In this document: positions 26,489-37,980 of the stretch, piece after piece | Layout of the letters: every line of letters starts with the position of its first letter | How positions within the stretch are numbered: position 1 is the first letter of the stretch | Program-made: the position numbers and the translations under genes | The notes under the pieces: generated by a model | What the model saw: only the letters and a program-made list of their open reading frames with translations | What the model was told of the DNA's origin: nothing | Databases searched by the model: none | From: Ashinkailepas kermadecensis | Taxonomy: Eukaryota; Arthropoda; Thecostraca; Neolepadidae | Length of the DNA stretch: 64,000 nt | Assembly (NCBI GenBank): GCA_034440615.1 | Contig: JAOTOM010005179.1 | Span: 645,001 to 709,000 of the forward strand | Direction of reading: 5' to 3'

Positions 26489-26610
26489 AGCAAATTGGTG
26501 TTGCAATAATTGCGGGAATGCAGATCGTCACAGACTGCTATGGAAAAATATGTCCATATTAGTCACACTGGAAACAATTACAAGGTAACGTCAATTAACT
26601 ATTGACGTAA

Positions 26611-26769
26611 CTGTCACTGTTTTAACATCTTTCCATTGTCCGTCCAATTATTGGCCATTTCCCTCTGCCATCTGGCGCCATAACCCTGAGAAGTGGATCC
26701 ATATTGACCCATCAGCCGCCGGCGCCCGCTAAGAGACCACCCAGCAAACTACGATAAATGGCAAATACG
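26611..26769 (+). repeat. dispersed ~160-bp repeat, copy 2
   Basis: Second copy of the repeat at 24552-24711, same orientation, about 2.06 kb downstream. The intervening DNA (the 33-bp satellite and AT-rich DNA) is not duplicated, so this looks like dispersal and not a segmental duplication. Confidence 0.8.
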
Positions 26770-27090
26770 GTACTACTATGCAAATGCACCACTACTAATG
26801 ATATAGTTACAATTGTATTGTATTGGTAATAACACCACCAGAATACGACTTCTTCAACCCTTGCTGTTAAATATCACCACATATTTAAACCACACAGTTC
26901 AGTTGTTGCCAAACGACATGCTGCCGATGTATCTCTTCAGATGTTCGTTTGCCAGATGTTAGTTTAATGCTAATAGCCGGCATGGCTTTGCGCTCTCGCT
27001 GTATTCGTGGACAAATCCTCAACTCATCCTCATATCACGTCTTTTGCAAACTCTTCCTTTCCTTTCCGTGACGGTTGTGCAGGTTAGGGA

Positions 27091-27600
27091 GTGTGTATGC
27101 ACACTCTCTGACCACGTGTGTATGCACACTCCCGGACCACGTGTGTATGCACACTCTCTGACCACGTGTGTATGCACACTCCCGGACCACGTGTGTATGC
27201 ACACTCTCTGACCACGTGTGTATGCACACTCCCAGACCACGTGTGCATGCACACTCTCTGACCACGTGTGTATGCACACTCCCGGACCACTGTGTATGCA
27301 CACTCACAGACCAGTGTGCATGCACACTCTCTGACCACGTGTGTATGCACACTCTCTGACCACGTGTGTATGCACACTCCCGACCACGTGTGTATGCACA
27401 CTCACAGACCACGTGTGCATGCACACTCTCTGACCACGTGTATGCACACTCCCGGACCACGTGTGTATGCACACTCTCTGACCACGTGTGTATGCATACT
27501 CCCAGACCACGTGTGTATGCACACTCCCAGACCACGTGTGTATGCACACTCCCAGACCACGTGTGTATGCACACTCCCAGACCACGTGTGCATGCATGCA
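27091..27600. repeat. 25-bp minisatellite with a CACGTG E-box per unit, about 20 copies
   Basis: The unit CACGTGTGTATGCACACTCT plus CTGAC steps by 25 bp (TATGCACACT at 27096, 27121, 27146 and 27171). CTCTGAC and CCCGGAC/CCCAGAC variants alternate, and a few units have lost one or two bases. Nearly every unit holds CACGTG. All frames on both strands are open, yielding spurious proteins up to 188 residues. Confidence 0.9.
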
Positions 27601-28410
27601 CTCATACCACTTGGCATGGGTGGAAAGGTTGGACAATTATTGGCAGGGTCCAGTGCATGAGGGAAATGGATGCTACCACTTGCAAGTCGCTTAGTCGTAG
27701 AGTTAGATGGTTTGAAAAGTGTAATACCCGGCTTGGCGAGACCGAGCACTGGAGTTGATTTTATCTGGTAGCTGAAGAAATCCGCCGTCCTTCGGTCTCG
27801 CTCGTAATAGGTCCAGCACGGGTGGCGTTACTTACCCACCCTGTACAGACTAAAGGGAGGTAGATGGGGGGGGGGGGGGCGGGGACAATTTGTCATTCTG
27901 AATATCGTCGGAACAAATTTTCTGATCTGATGAGGATTATTCAGCATCGCGGGATCCGGTAACCTTCGAATGAAGAATAGTCAGCAGCGCGGGATCGGGT
28001 AACCTTTGTATGCAATGCTGAAGGACGGCAAGCCCACAACTACATTTCATGTCAGGGGATATCGTATTTTTCGTTGGCGCCTTTCTCAGCCCATGGGACG
28101 CGCATGAAATGGGTTTCGAAGCCATTCAGTGCATATTAGATGATCAGGAGACTCTCGTAATCGCGTCGACCGGCGACAGACTCGAGTAGGTTACGATATC
28201 TCACGTCATACCAACTCAGATTCAAGACAAGTCACGTGCCATTGTTAGCTTATAATGGCATGCCATAAACTTTGTACTCGACATCGCCTTGTATTATTTT
28301 GCATCCGTGGACATTTCTACATTGTTCCCGGAGGCCGGCAAATGGGACACCAAATTTATATTTCCGCATTTGGTTATTTGATATTGCGCTGTTGTCCGTG
28401 TTCAATGAGG

Positions 28411-28603
28411 GCTAAAACGTTCGGGCTAGTCATTAAACTGGTGTGGACGTTCGGGCTAGTCATTACACTGGTGTGGACGTTCGGGCTAGTCATTACACTG
28501 GTGTGGAGGTTCGGGCTAGTCATTAAACTGGTGTGGAGGTTCGGGCTAGTCATTAAACTGGTGTGGACGTTCGGGCTAGTCATCAAACTGGTGTGGATGA
28601 TTT
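28411..28603. repeat. 30-bp minisatellite, about 6 copies
   Basis: The unit ACGTTCGGGCTAGTCATTAA plus ACTGGTGTGG steps by 30 bp from 28417. A 178-residue frame (28255-28791, +) passes through it with a hydrophobic 10-residue repeat of the type TFGLVIKLVW. Its non-repeat parts match nothing I recognise, so I do not call it a gene. Confidence 0.85.
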
Positions 28604-29364
28604 TGTTAGGTTGTGTCATGATTGCGGTGACGTTGTACCATGATTTAAATCATCACGATATAACACAAGTATACTTTTGTCCTATTAGTGCTCCCATTTT
28701 ATTTGTAATCAGGAAGCAAAATGTCCGCATTAGTTTTTCAGTAGTGTTGCAAATGATAGATCAGCCTGAGAAAGACATAAATATATTATAATAATTGTCC
28801 GATTCCTTGTTTTCTTATAAACGCAACAGTAACGACGATCTCGCAAAAAAAATAGTTGCGGCGATCATTATTCTCGCATGGTTATGGAATTATTATTTGC
28901 GTAATTTTCATGAAATCATGCAGCACTTAGTAGTTTGTGGCTACTTTGACAAGTATATTGCTATCTAGCTAGTGTCTATATAAGTTGGCATAGAATATCA
29001 GACCGCGAGTCATGTCATTGTTGACCATTGTGCGAATTTGACGGCATGGACAAGGTATTGCCCTGGAGCGATATTTGCCATCAATCACATGAAAATGTGT
29101 TTGTTCTGAAAAAGAAGACAGGGCTCCAGAGGAACCTGCCTATCCCTTTAAGATCGTCACCCATAAGTGCCTTTACGACATCTTTCTGGTCTGATGTAAG
29201 GTTGCATGGGATCCGATTTTTGTCTCATCAACTGCTCACATATGGCAGTTAACCTGCAGTATCTAACAGAAGAAAAACAAGAGGCAGAGGTATAGCCTCC
29301 AGGGTTGCATAGCAAGAGAAACAGCATGCTCCGTCTCATACTGGACGTTTTGCAGTCACACGTT

Positions 29365-29482
29365 GGTATGCTATAACTGTAACTGTATTCTATAACTATA
29401 TTTATTATATATATAATTGTATTCTATAACTATATTCTATAACTGGTATGCTATAACTATAACTGTATTCTATAACTGGACG
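29365..29482. repeat. AT-rich short repeats (TATAACT-based)
   Basis: Irregular iterations of TGTATTCTATAACTATA and GGTATGCTATAACT. The unique DNA on either side (28.8-29.36 and 29.48-29.86 kb) includes a 111-residue + frame at 29491-29826 without recognisable domains. Confidence 0.7.
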
Positions 29483-29869
29483 GTGGCAGGGTGTCGAAAT
29501 GGATGGCCGGGAGAACCCGCAGGCCTGGTTTCTTGTGTGAATACCATTTTTGTGACAATAGAGGTGGGCCGTTCACGATTAAATGTATAGTCTATGCGTG
29601 CCGGAATGGTCACGATGCTTACACGGTAGTTTGGCTTAACCACTTGGTACCTCAGAGGCAGCCAGATTTTCCCGCAGAAGTGCTCTGTACTTTGGAACTA
29701 AATCTACCTTTTGCATCCATTAAAATTTACAGTATTTTCACGGGGACGAATGCAAGAGATAAACGAGTCATACAAATGGCGCAAACAGTTATATTTTTAT
29801 CTGGACTTATTTGCTACGTTTATTGAGTGCTTTTTAAAATATATCTAGTCCGAATTTTTCCCGGAGCCT

Positions 29870-30157
29870 TATGGACCAGGATCCTATTGTTAAGCCGAGC
29901 TTGCTGCGTGAATCCTGGACCAACTACCCGATCCAGGAATTCTAGTTCGACGGCAGAATTTTGACCGAGAGATTAACGAGCCGTCAATGTACCGACACGG
30001 CCGCCCAGGTAGCTCGTCCCCGGCCTTATCGGGCCAGTTGCTAACTGACCTTCCCAGTCGGGGGTTAAATATGAGCGCGTGAAGCGACTTGAGCCCTGTC
30101 TTGCCAGGACAGGGGAGACCAATCTAGGTCAGCGCTCTAACCAACCCAGTCACTGAA
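29870..30157 (-). mobile_element. tRNA-derived SINE, minus-strand copy
   Basis: Read on the minus strand it starts near 30155 with GACTGGGTTGGTTAGAGCGC, a tRNA D-arm-like head. It continues to GGCTCAAGTC, a near-consensus B box, and then to a body with GACTGGGAAGGTCAGTTAGC and GTGTCGGTACATTGACGG. The body is shared with the copy at 8655-8868. The tail near 29870-29930 is not clearly delimited and no target-site duplication was identified. Confidence 0.6.
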
Positions 30158-30159
30158 AC

Positions 30160-31700
30160 GACATTCAGTTAGTGCTCAGTGTTAGTGTACGCTACGGAAA
30201 GGCCAAAAAACAGATTTTTCCAGATAAAGAAATAATATTGGCTTTGATACTTCACAGGCGCGCAAATTTTGTGGTAACCATGGTCTATTTGGTTTCACAT
30301 AACATGGTTGATTTCGGTCAAAAATGTGGATACGTTCTTCTCATATCGATCCCACAGTCTTTCTCACATCAATTATATAGCTCTATGACTTGAATATTAT
30401 CGATACCCATTCTCAGATAGATGCGAACGCGAAGCACTTACGGGTTTTTGTTACCTCATGGTTATTATTTGTTTCTCTATAGATGTCGATGAACGTAGCG
30501 TGTCAAGAGAGCCAGATGATACATACACACATCACAATCATGTGCGCACGATTTATTTCTTTGTATTCTAGGTGTGACCAGGTGTGAAATATGTCGGGCC
30601 CAATTTGTGCGCTTTTATATTTGTGTCTTGATTACAATCGGTGAGTGTGCGTGCGCAGGTAACTCCTGGTCACTAAATATGCTATGGCCGTACAAGAGTG
30701 GAATGCAGTGCATTGGCTGGGGGAGGGCTGCGTCAGCTCGTCATGGGAGGCATATCTCCTATAACTGGTTACCATATTGCACATAGATATTCCATATGCT
30801 ACGTGCAGAAGTTCCCGCAAATGTGATGCCCTGCATCCCCCACGGGGACACGGTATTAGTTCAATGATGCCAGGGAACATACATGTCCCAATGGACCACC
30901 GCCAAATACACTGCTTAGAAATTGCACATGGTGCATGGCTATATTTGACAGGACGCTATGAATGGTCTGATCAAGGAACAAAACACCAATGACCAACCAA
31001 ATCCAAGTTTAAATGCCCTTTGAGTTTTTTTTCTCTCATGGGTATACATCTGGCTTAGCAGACGAAAATGCGATGTATTTAAAAGCGAATCAATCAGACC
31101 TAAATAAACCAAACCACCTTGCTACATTCCTAAAATAATCAGCTGAAACTGTCACATAAATACTGGAACATGAATGGTGTGATCAAAATTCACCAAAAGG
31201 TAACTTTTCCATTCCCACTCCAAGAAATATGGCTCTGTCTCTAATTTGTTGCTTGAAATAGGATGTGATAACAAATTATGGACTTAAGTGCTAAATCAAT
31301 CTCCAATTATAATATCACGACAACCGTTAGCCATGTAGGGCCAATCCGATTTCGGAGCCCTCTGGAACATTTATCTGAAGCCGCCGCTGATCGCGACATC
31401 GCTAAAAACATCTATTGCAAGCATATATCTATGCTATGATTTTATACACCGAAATTTGCCAAATGACAGTTTCAAGACTTCCACGAATTTCTCTCCATGC
31501 GTTGGTGATGGTCCTTCCCCGTTAAAAAATCAACTCCCAGCTTGGTTTCGAGATATCTGGTAAATATGAGCAGGCCTGCCCCCTACCCTCGCCCCCTGAA
31601 AACTACACTCGTCTAGCATAGACATTTTCACACAAAACTGAAAAATGATAGTTTGAAAGTTATCAAGTTTCAGTTTTCTGGCTCAAATAGTTCAGAAATT
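30160..31700. other. unique AT-rich DNA, no gene seen
   Basis: Small frames only. It lies between the minus-strand SINE and the 103-bp array. Confidence 0.55.
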
Positions 31701-31710
31701 CCAAGCAAAA

Positions 31711-32122
31711 TACCCCATCGAATGGGATCCACCTCCAGCTCGGAATACGGTTATGACAGGACGAAAATTACACCTGAGCACTGCCCGTCACAATTACCAC
31801 TACAAAGTCGAAATACCCCATCGAATGGGATCCACCTCTAGCTCGGAATACGGTTATGACAGGACGAAAATTACACCTGAGCACTGCCCGTCACAATTAC
31901 CACTACAAAGTCGAAATACCCCATCGAATGGGATCCACCTCCAGCTCGGAATACGGTTATGACAGGACGAAAATTACACCTGAGCACTGCCCGTCACAAT
32001 TACCACTACAAAGTCGAAATACCCCATCGAATGGGATCCACCTCCAGCTCGGAATACGGTTATGACAGGACGAAAATTACACCTGAGCACTCCCCGTCAC
32101 AATTACCACTACAAAGTCGAAA
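31711..32122. repeat. 103-bp tandem repeat, 4 copies
   Basis: Units start with TACCCCATCGAATGGGATCC at 31711, 31814, 31917 and 32020, and end ACTACAAAGTCGAAA. They differ by only one or two bases, so the array is young. The unit length, not a multiple of three, gives the overlapping 62-69-residue frames seen here. Confidence 0.92.
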
Positions 32123-32826
32123 TCAATGTAAATAATGCATCATAGATTAATGTGGCATCGGCACACCGCCCCACCACCCAGCCGTTCGTCCTCGACATAC
32201 CTGATGCGGTACCCCTAGTGTTACCAAGTGGTTCCTGGGCGCCATCGCAGCCCTCCACCGGCAGGAAGACTGTCGAGCGCAGTGGAGGGCATCAGTCATT
32301 GCAAATGAGTTGTGGTTGGTGCATGTAGTGGGCAGTTGTTGGGAAATATGAAGCTAGAAACAGTTTAACGTGCTTATCACCCGTTCACGACGGATGATCT
32401 AGTCACGAGCTCTAAATGGCTCAGTTTGACCGATGAGCCATACAAGTCTTATAGCCTATCGCCAAGCCAAATGATATGGTTACAAATCAAATGGCTCGAA
32501 TAGATTAGCTTCTTAGCGCATGCATAGCTTCAGTCGCCTCTCCGCCTCAGCGCTGCTTTATGCTCTTACTGTTTGCCCCTATCCACTTCATTTAATTGTG
32601 TTATGGTCGCGAATTCAGCTCATTCCTGCTTTCTACTAAATACAAAAACGCCTCAAAAACTAATTTCCATGACAGAATAGAAAACACAATGTCTACTACG
32701 AAACGATGTACGTTTCATAGACAAGCTGGTACTTCACTAGAAACACTGAGTACATACTAAAATTCTTCAGATGTCGGAATATTTCGCCGTACAATGATGC
32801 GGCTTTGACAACAGTACACGTTTAGC

Positions 32827-34249
32827 CATGGGTGTAACCACGGATTAGAAATTGGGGGGGAAACAAACCAGGGACGCGGTAAGTTTGAACAGGATAGAGG
32901 GGCCTAGCCCCGCCTCCCCCACCCCTCCAAAAAAAAATCCTTGGATTTCAGCCACTTCTTTTTCAATGTCATTTTCAGCCACTTCAATTCAATGCTCAAT
33001 GTATTTCTATTTTTCAGATGTACCATTGTTAAAAATGATATTTTGGGGACTAAAAGTTTCGCTAAAATTAGCAAGTTTCACTACTTATCACTGCCCATGA
33101 ACACCTAGCTTTATGTCGTATGTGCTGGACCCGAATTCACCATCATCATAGAGCGATGCTGTAAGTATGTTTAAGGTTGCCCTCTTGTAGCAGGAAATAC
33201 ATAAAATATTGGATGATGGTTTTATGGTACCAAATATGGTCATACAATTACCTTTCCAATGCTTTCCTCCAAAGAAATGCGCCACTCCAAAGAAATGGCG
33301 CCCCTTCAGACAAGTGCTCCCATAGCAATTCCTGGATCTACCCCTGATTACAACATTGCTCTCTCGCGGTTATGAACTGCGGCTAGTTATGAAATTGTAC
33401 GCATTCACGTGTGGTTTCTCTTGTAAATTTGACAACTTCCATTGAACAATTAAGAGGAAAGCGGATGATTTGGAAAAGTTCCATATTTTATATGTCCGGA
33501 ACAGCAATGTGGCAGTGTAAATTAAAAACCAGTGATGAGAGCACCGTCCGAGCAGGTTATGACGGATTTATTGGGGGAGACCCTAGTCATATAGGATACG
33601 AGTGCTTGCAATCACAATGGCCGAAAAAGAAAAAGATTTGACACTCCTATTCCTATTACCCTCAATCATTGTACACACGCCGAACCTTCGATACCTTTGA
33701 AATTATTTCGATATCTCAAAATTCTGATCAACACGACGTCAACTTAACGTACGTGATTAAGGCTGCCCATGACTTCCCTCAATGGTCTTGAAGATACCCA
33801 AGGACACCCAGAGTCGCATTTGTTCAAGATATATAAATATGTGAGCAGGGGAATGCAACCTAAGATGTATAAAGCCTTGTGATAATGCAAATTTGTTGCC
33901 TAGCAGAGCACAATTTTCCACCCAAGCGAAAACAGAAGATAGTCAATGTTCATGTTATTCAAGAATGGCCTGGAAGCAGACATTTCTGACGTTTGCTGAT
34001 TTACTATTCGGAAATTCTGTGACGACAGATAGGCTGTGAGGCCCGTTGATTGGCTAGATCGGCTCTTAGTATTTTGTGATTCTCTTGCATATCTATTTTC
34101 ACTTTATAAATGATTAAGTATAATTGTGCGGCGACGATACTCAGGTAACTGAGGCTTGGGGGACACGGAAAAAATTGAGGGGGACAAATCGACACTTTTC
34201 AGAAAGTGGGGGGGAGGACATGTCCCCCCCCCCTGTGGTTACACCCATG
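32827..34249. mobile_element. 1.42-kb hAT-like element with perfect 15-bp terminal repeats
   Basis: CATGGGTGTAACCAC at 32827-32841 is repeated exactly, inverted, at 34235-34249. The flanks are CGTTTAGC (32819-32826) and CATTTAGC (34250-34257), an 8-bp duplication with one substitution. G-runs lie just inside both ends. Only short open frames (under 85 residues) are present and none resembles a transposase, so this is a decayed or non-autonomous copy. A second possible hAT-type end, reading CAGGGGTAGATCCAGG on the minus strand near 33330-33346, may belong to a nested insertion. Confidence 0.7.
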
Positions 34250-34307
34250 CATTTAGCTACTCAGTTCATGTTTTAAAAAGTGTAAAACATCAAAGTCACT
34301 CGAAATC

Positions 34308-34375
34308 GCTTCGCCGGTCACTTGCCGGTCACTGCCGGTCACTTGTCACTTCGCCGGTCATCGCCGGTCACCTGC
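34308..34375. repeat. short GCCGGTCACT repeats
   Basis: Five imperfect copies of CGCCGGTCACTT or TGCCGGTCAC in about 70 bp, just outside the right end of the hAT-like element. Confidence 0.7.
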
Positions 34376-34574
34376 ATAAACAGTATGGTATTCGTCAGAA
34401 AAAGAATGCAAACAACATTAAGCAAGTCAGACCCGTTTTTGGCGTCGGTGGTTGGGAGCTTTTGTGCAATTACATATTCTAGTTAAGTGGAACTCAGATG
34501 GCGCTCAGAGGGAATTTTCCTCATACCCTTATTTAGATGAGCTGGGTTCCGCTATATTTCCAGTGCCTTTCTAA

Positions 34575-35450
34575 CCAACTCCGGTTCCACTGGGGTTCAA
34601 CCGCAAGAGTCACATACTCGAGTTCGTTCGGGTCGTGGCGACAGTCATATGTGAGCTGCTGGAGCTGATGTGTTCACACGACCATGCATCACATCCACCA
34701 CGTATTCATTAAGCATCCGCATCAGGGGTCTCCTGGCCTCTTTAACATTGCAAGCGCCACACTGACACGTCATGCAATGCTCTACATCCGTCCTATCTTC
34801 TTTTGATGTTTACCCGCGTTAGCATATCCTTGAAGGTGGGGTGGGACCCTTTGGCGATATTGATGTTGTGGGGTCGGGGTTATTGCGAGACGTTTTCCTG
34901 ATACCTTCAGGTATGCCATGAGGAGGACAAGCTTCATCAGTTCCCCTGTCATCTGAGGACAAGCTCCCAGAGTCTATTTGGATATTTATCTGCAAATGAA
35001 GGTACCCGCGGTACCCTTGGTACCCATTCTCGTGAAATTCTCGTGACCTCGGAAATGCCGGATCTCGCGTCTGAGATCGGGTGCTTTTGTCGTAACGTTC
35101 TTGGTTTTGGTTCGGCTATGACGCCCGCCCTAAGGCTACTTACGCGGTGCGAATTATACTTGAGGCACACATTGGAGCATGTATCCTTTCTGTGCACCTG
35201 GGTCACTTGGTTCAGTTAACCCGACGATTTGATGATAGTCAGATCGAAAGATGACAAGTTCTTTCTTTTTTCGTGTGGCATTTCATGCTGTTGCAGAAAC
35301 TGTTTGTCTGTAAAAGATCCACAGTGCTCATACCCCATGCTGCGACACGACGAATATGTCGTTGACGTATCCTTTCCAAAGTGATGGTCACGAAGCAGTT
35401 CGCCAACATCACCAACAGCAATGCCATTGGAGAACTCTCGAGTTGCCCTG
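34575..35450 (-). pseudogene. Penelope-like retroelement relic, minus-strand copy
   Basis: Read on the minus strand, a degenerate reverse-transcriptase piece comes first (about 35450 down to 35239). It includes ITLERIRQRH...GMSTVDLLQ, resembling the palm region ahead of the AMGSP block of Penelope-like elements. After an apparent internal deletion comes VHRKDTCSNVCLKYNSH (from about 35200), the counterpart of the family's YRKPTHTDRYL segment. Then follow frameshifted pieces matching the plus-strand copy, and a GIY-YIG-like tail whose DNA reads through the TGTCAGTGTGGCGCTTGC region near 34770. It aligns with the second copy at 35561-36190 over most of its length. Several stops and frameshifts make it non-functional. 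Family assignment rests on motif order recalled from the family, not a search. Confidence 0.6.
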
Positions 35451-35560
35451 AAAACAAAAACTTTCTATCACAGCGAAAACAGCGACACTGCAGGCAGCCA
35501 TGCATCAGATTGCCATTTATCGCCTTAAACATCAGCATCAAGTCATGACAGCTGAAGGAC

Positions 35561-36190
35561 AAGTTGTACAGGAAGGACGCACGTTCCAATGTGTACCTGA
35601 AGTACGACTGGTACTGCTCAAGGAACCTTTAGGCGAGTGTCATAACCTGTTTTGGTACCAGAGTTAAGAAAATCACCACAGAGACAGCTCATTTCAGAGA
35701 CGAACTCCGGCACCTACGAGACGTATTCCACGAGAACGTCTCGTAGGTCCGAGAATACCCAGACAACTTCGTCCACAGGGTCAATACACCCTGAGAGTAT
35801 GTCCTCAGACAACAGGAAAACTGATGACGTTTTTCTCCATGCCATGCCTGAGGAGAACAAAGGAACGTCTCGCAAGGACCTTGGGCCCTCACAACATCAA
35901 TGTCGCTCACATGTCCTACTCTACCTCGAAGAGTATGCTAACCCGGGTAAACGACCTCACACCAGAAGAAGCCAGGAAGAGCACAGTGTGCAGACATGCC
36001 AGTGTGGCGCTCCCTGTGTTGGTGAGTCCGGGAGACCCCTGATGCGGAGACTCAATGAACGCGTGGAAGACGTGATGCATGGCCGGCTGGGGACGTCAGC
36101 TCCCGCAGCTCACCGACATAACTGTCATCATGACCTGAACTCACCCGAAGCCGTCACTTGTCGTTAATGCCCGGTGGAGCCGACCTGTGG
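35561..36190 (+). pseudogene. Penelope-like retroelement relic, plus-strand copy with GIY-YIG tail
   Basis: The coherent protein starts with LKDKLYRKDARSNVYLKY (from about 35561) and continues VKKITTETAHFRDELRHLRDVFHEN. An inverted duplication then introduces a stop at 35744. EYPDNFVHRV resumes, followed in another frame by PCLRRTKERLARTLGPHNI and VNDLTPEEARKS. In a third frame comes CQCGAPCVGESGRPLMRRLNERV. This order (YRK block, NGYP-like block, then a cysteine-rich lead into a GIY-YIG-type GESGRPLMRRL stretch) is that of the C-terminus of Penelope-like reverse transcriptase/endonuclease proteins. All three frames are used and stops interrupt it, so it is a dead 5'-truncated copy. It lies head-to-head with the minus-strand relic just upstream. 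Confidence 0.7.
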
Positions 36191-36994
36191 TTATTGAGAC
36201 GCCATGAATAATGCTCTAATCAGCTAAACTAGATACAGGTGAGGGAATTCACTGTGAGCGCAATCTGCATCCACGTATCCTTAATATGCAACTTCAGCAA
36301 TGTTTCCAGTTCATCGATGCTAAATCGAGGATTTGACTTATTTGCTGATGATTGTTTGTTGCCGGTGCATTACTTTTTATAAGAGTTACTGTCGAAGCGA
36401 TTGCGCGTAAATATTATACCTGTATTTCTGTAACTCTCTTAAGTGGTGATCACACTAGCATTTGTAGTTTTGCGCTGTGTGCAAAGAAACGCAACAGAAC
36501 GCAAACGTCTGCAGTTGTCTAATGGATATTGCATTACATTGCACCAGAAACTCCAGCGAGCCCTTATCAGGGAACAAGGACCGATAATGCAAATCGGCTT
36601 GTCACTCTACTGCATGCTTGTAGTATGCTGTAGTCATGGTCCGTAGTGGGAATTGGCATGGCAGTTCTGTGCCAATGGGGGCGTGTGACCAAGTGGAACA
36701 CTGCGCGCAACTCACCGGCTGGCTGCAGTAAGCAATTGGTGGCAATTTGTCAGCATTAACGGACCGTGATTCCCTAAGGTGACGCAAAATAGTGGATGAC
36801 TGTCATTCTGCACCGAAAATAATGCAAGCACTGACAGTCATGCGATGTCCGACACCTGTTCCAATCCGATAAACATCAGCTAGATGTCACCTTCAGCCTA
36901 GATATTTAGCCTAGGAAGTCATCAAAGCTGGCTGACAGGTGCGTCATGCAAACACGCATGTCGTTGTCATTGTGCACCAACTTATCGGATGGTA

Positions 36995-37980
36995 GTCGTG
37001 CTGACTAGGTCGAGATGGTCCAGGTCATGCTGACTAGGTCGAGATGGTCCAGGTCATGCTGACTAGGTCGAGATGGTCCAGGTCATGCTGACTAGGTCGA
37101 GATGGTCCAGGTCATGCTGACTAGGTCGAGATGGTCCAGGTCATGCTGACTAGGTCGAGATGGTCCAGGTCATGCTGACTAGGTCGAGATGGTCCAGGTC
37201 ATGCTGACTAGGTCGAGATGGTCCAAGTCATGCTGACTAGGTCGAGATGGTCCAGGTCATGCTGACTAGGTCGAGATGGTCCAGGTCATGCTGACTAGGT
37301 CGAGATGGTCCAGGTCATGCTGACTAGGTCGAGATGGTCCAGGTCATGCTGACTAGGTCGAGATGGTCCAGGTCATGCTGACTAGGTCGAGATGGTCCAG
37401 GTCATGCTGACTAGGTCGAGATGGTCCAGGTCATGCTGACTAGGTCGAGATGGTCCAGGTCATGCTGACTAGGTCGAGATGGTCCAGGTCATGCTGACTA
37501 GGTCGAGATGGTCCAGGTCATGCTGACTAGGTCGAGATGGTCCAGGTCATGCTGACTAGGTCGAGATGGTCCAGGTCATGCTGACTAGGTCGAGATGGTC
37601 CAGGTCATGCTGACTAGGTCGAGATGGTCCAGGTCATGCTGACTAGGTCGAGATGGTTCAGGTCATGCTGACAAGGTCGAGATGGTCCAGGTCATGCTGA
37701 CTAGGTCGAGATGGTCCAGGTCATGCTGACTAGGTCGAGATGGTCCAGGTCATGCTGACTAGGTCGAGATGGTCCAGGTCATGCTGACTAGGTCGAGATG
37801 GTCCAGGTCATGCTGACTAGGTCGAGATGGTCCAGGTCATGCTGACTAGGTCGAGATGGTCCAGGTCATGCTGACTAGGTCGAGATGGTTCAGGTCATGC
37901 TGACAAGGTCGAGATGGTCCAGGTCATGCTGACTAGGTCGAGATGGTCCAGGTCATGCTGACTAGGTCGAGATGGTCCAG
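36995..37980. repeat. 29-bp minisatellite, exactly 34 copies without indels
   Basis: The unit is GTCATGCTGACTAGGTCGAG plus ATGGTCCAG. The array is 986 bp = 34 x 29, and variant positions stay in register from end to end. Only a handful of substitutions are present: GTCGTG in the first unit, CCAAGTC near 37223, and a linked pair (GGTTCAG then GACAAGG) occurring twice. There are no spacers, so it is not a CRISPR array. Confidence 0.95.

Noticed and set aside
27035..27601. 188-residue minus-strand frame and similar + strand frames
   Set aside because: All frames of the 25-bp CACGTG satellite are open; a repeat by-product.
36995..37980. CRISPR-like regular repeat array
   Set aside because: Units are directly adjacent with no spacers, and the context is eukaryotic; it is a minisatellite.
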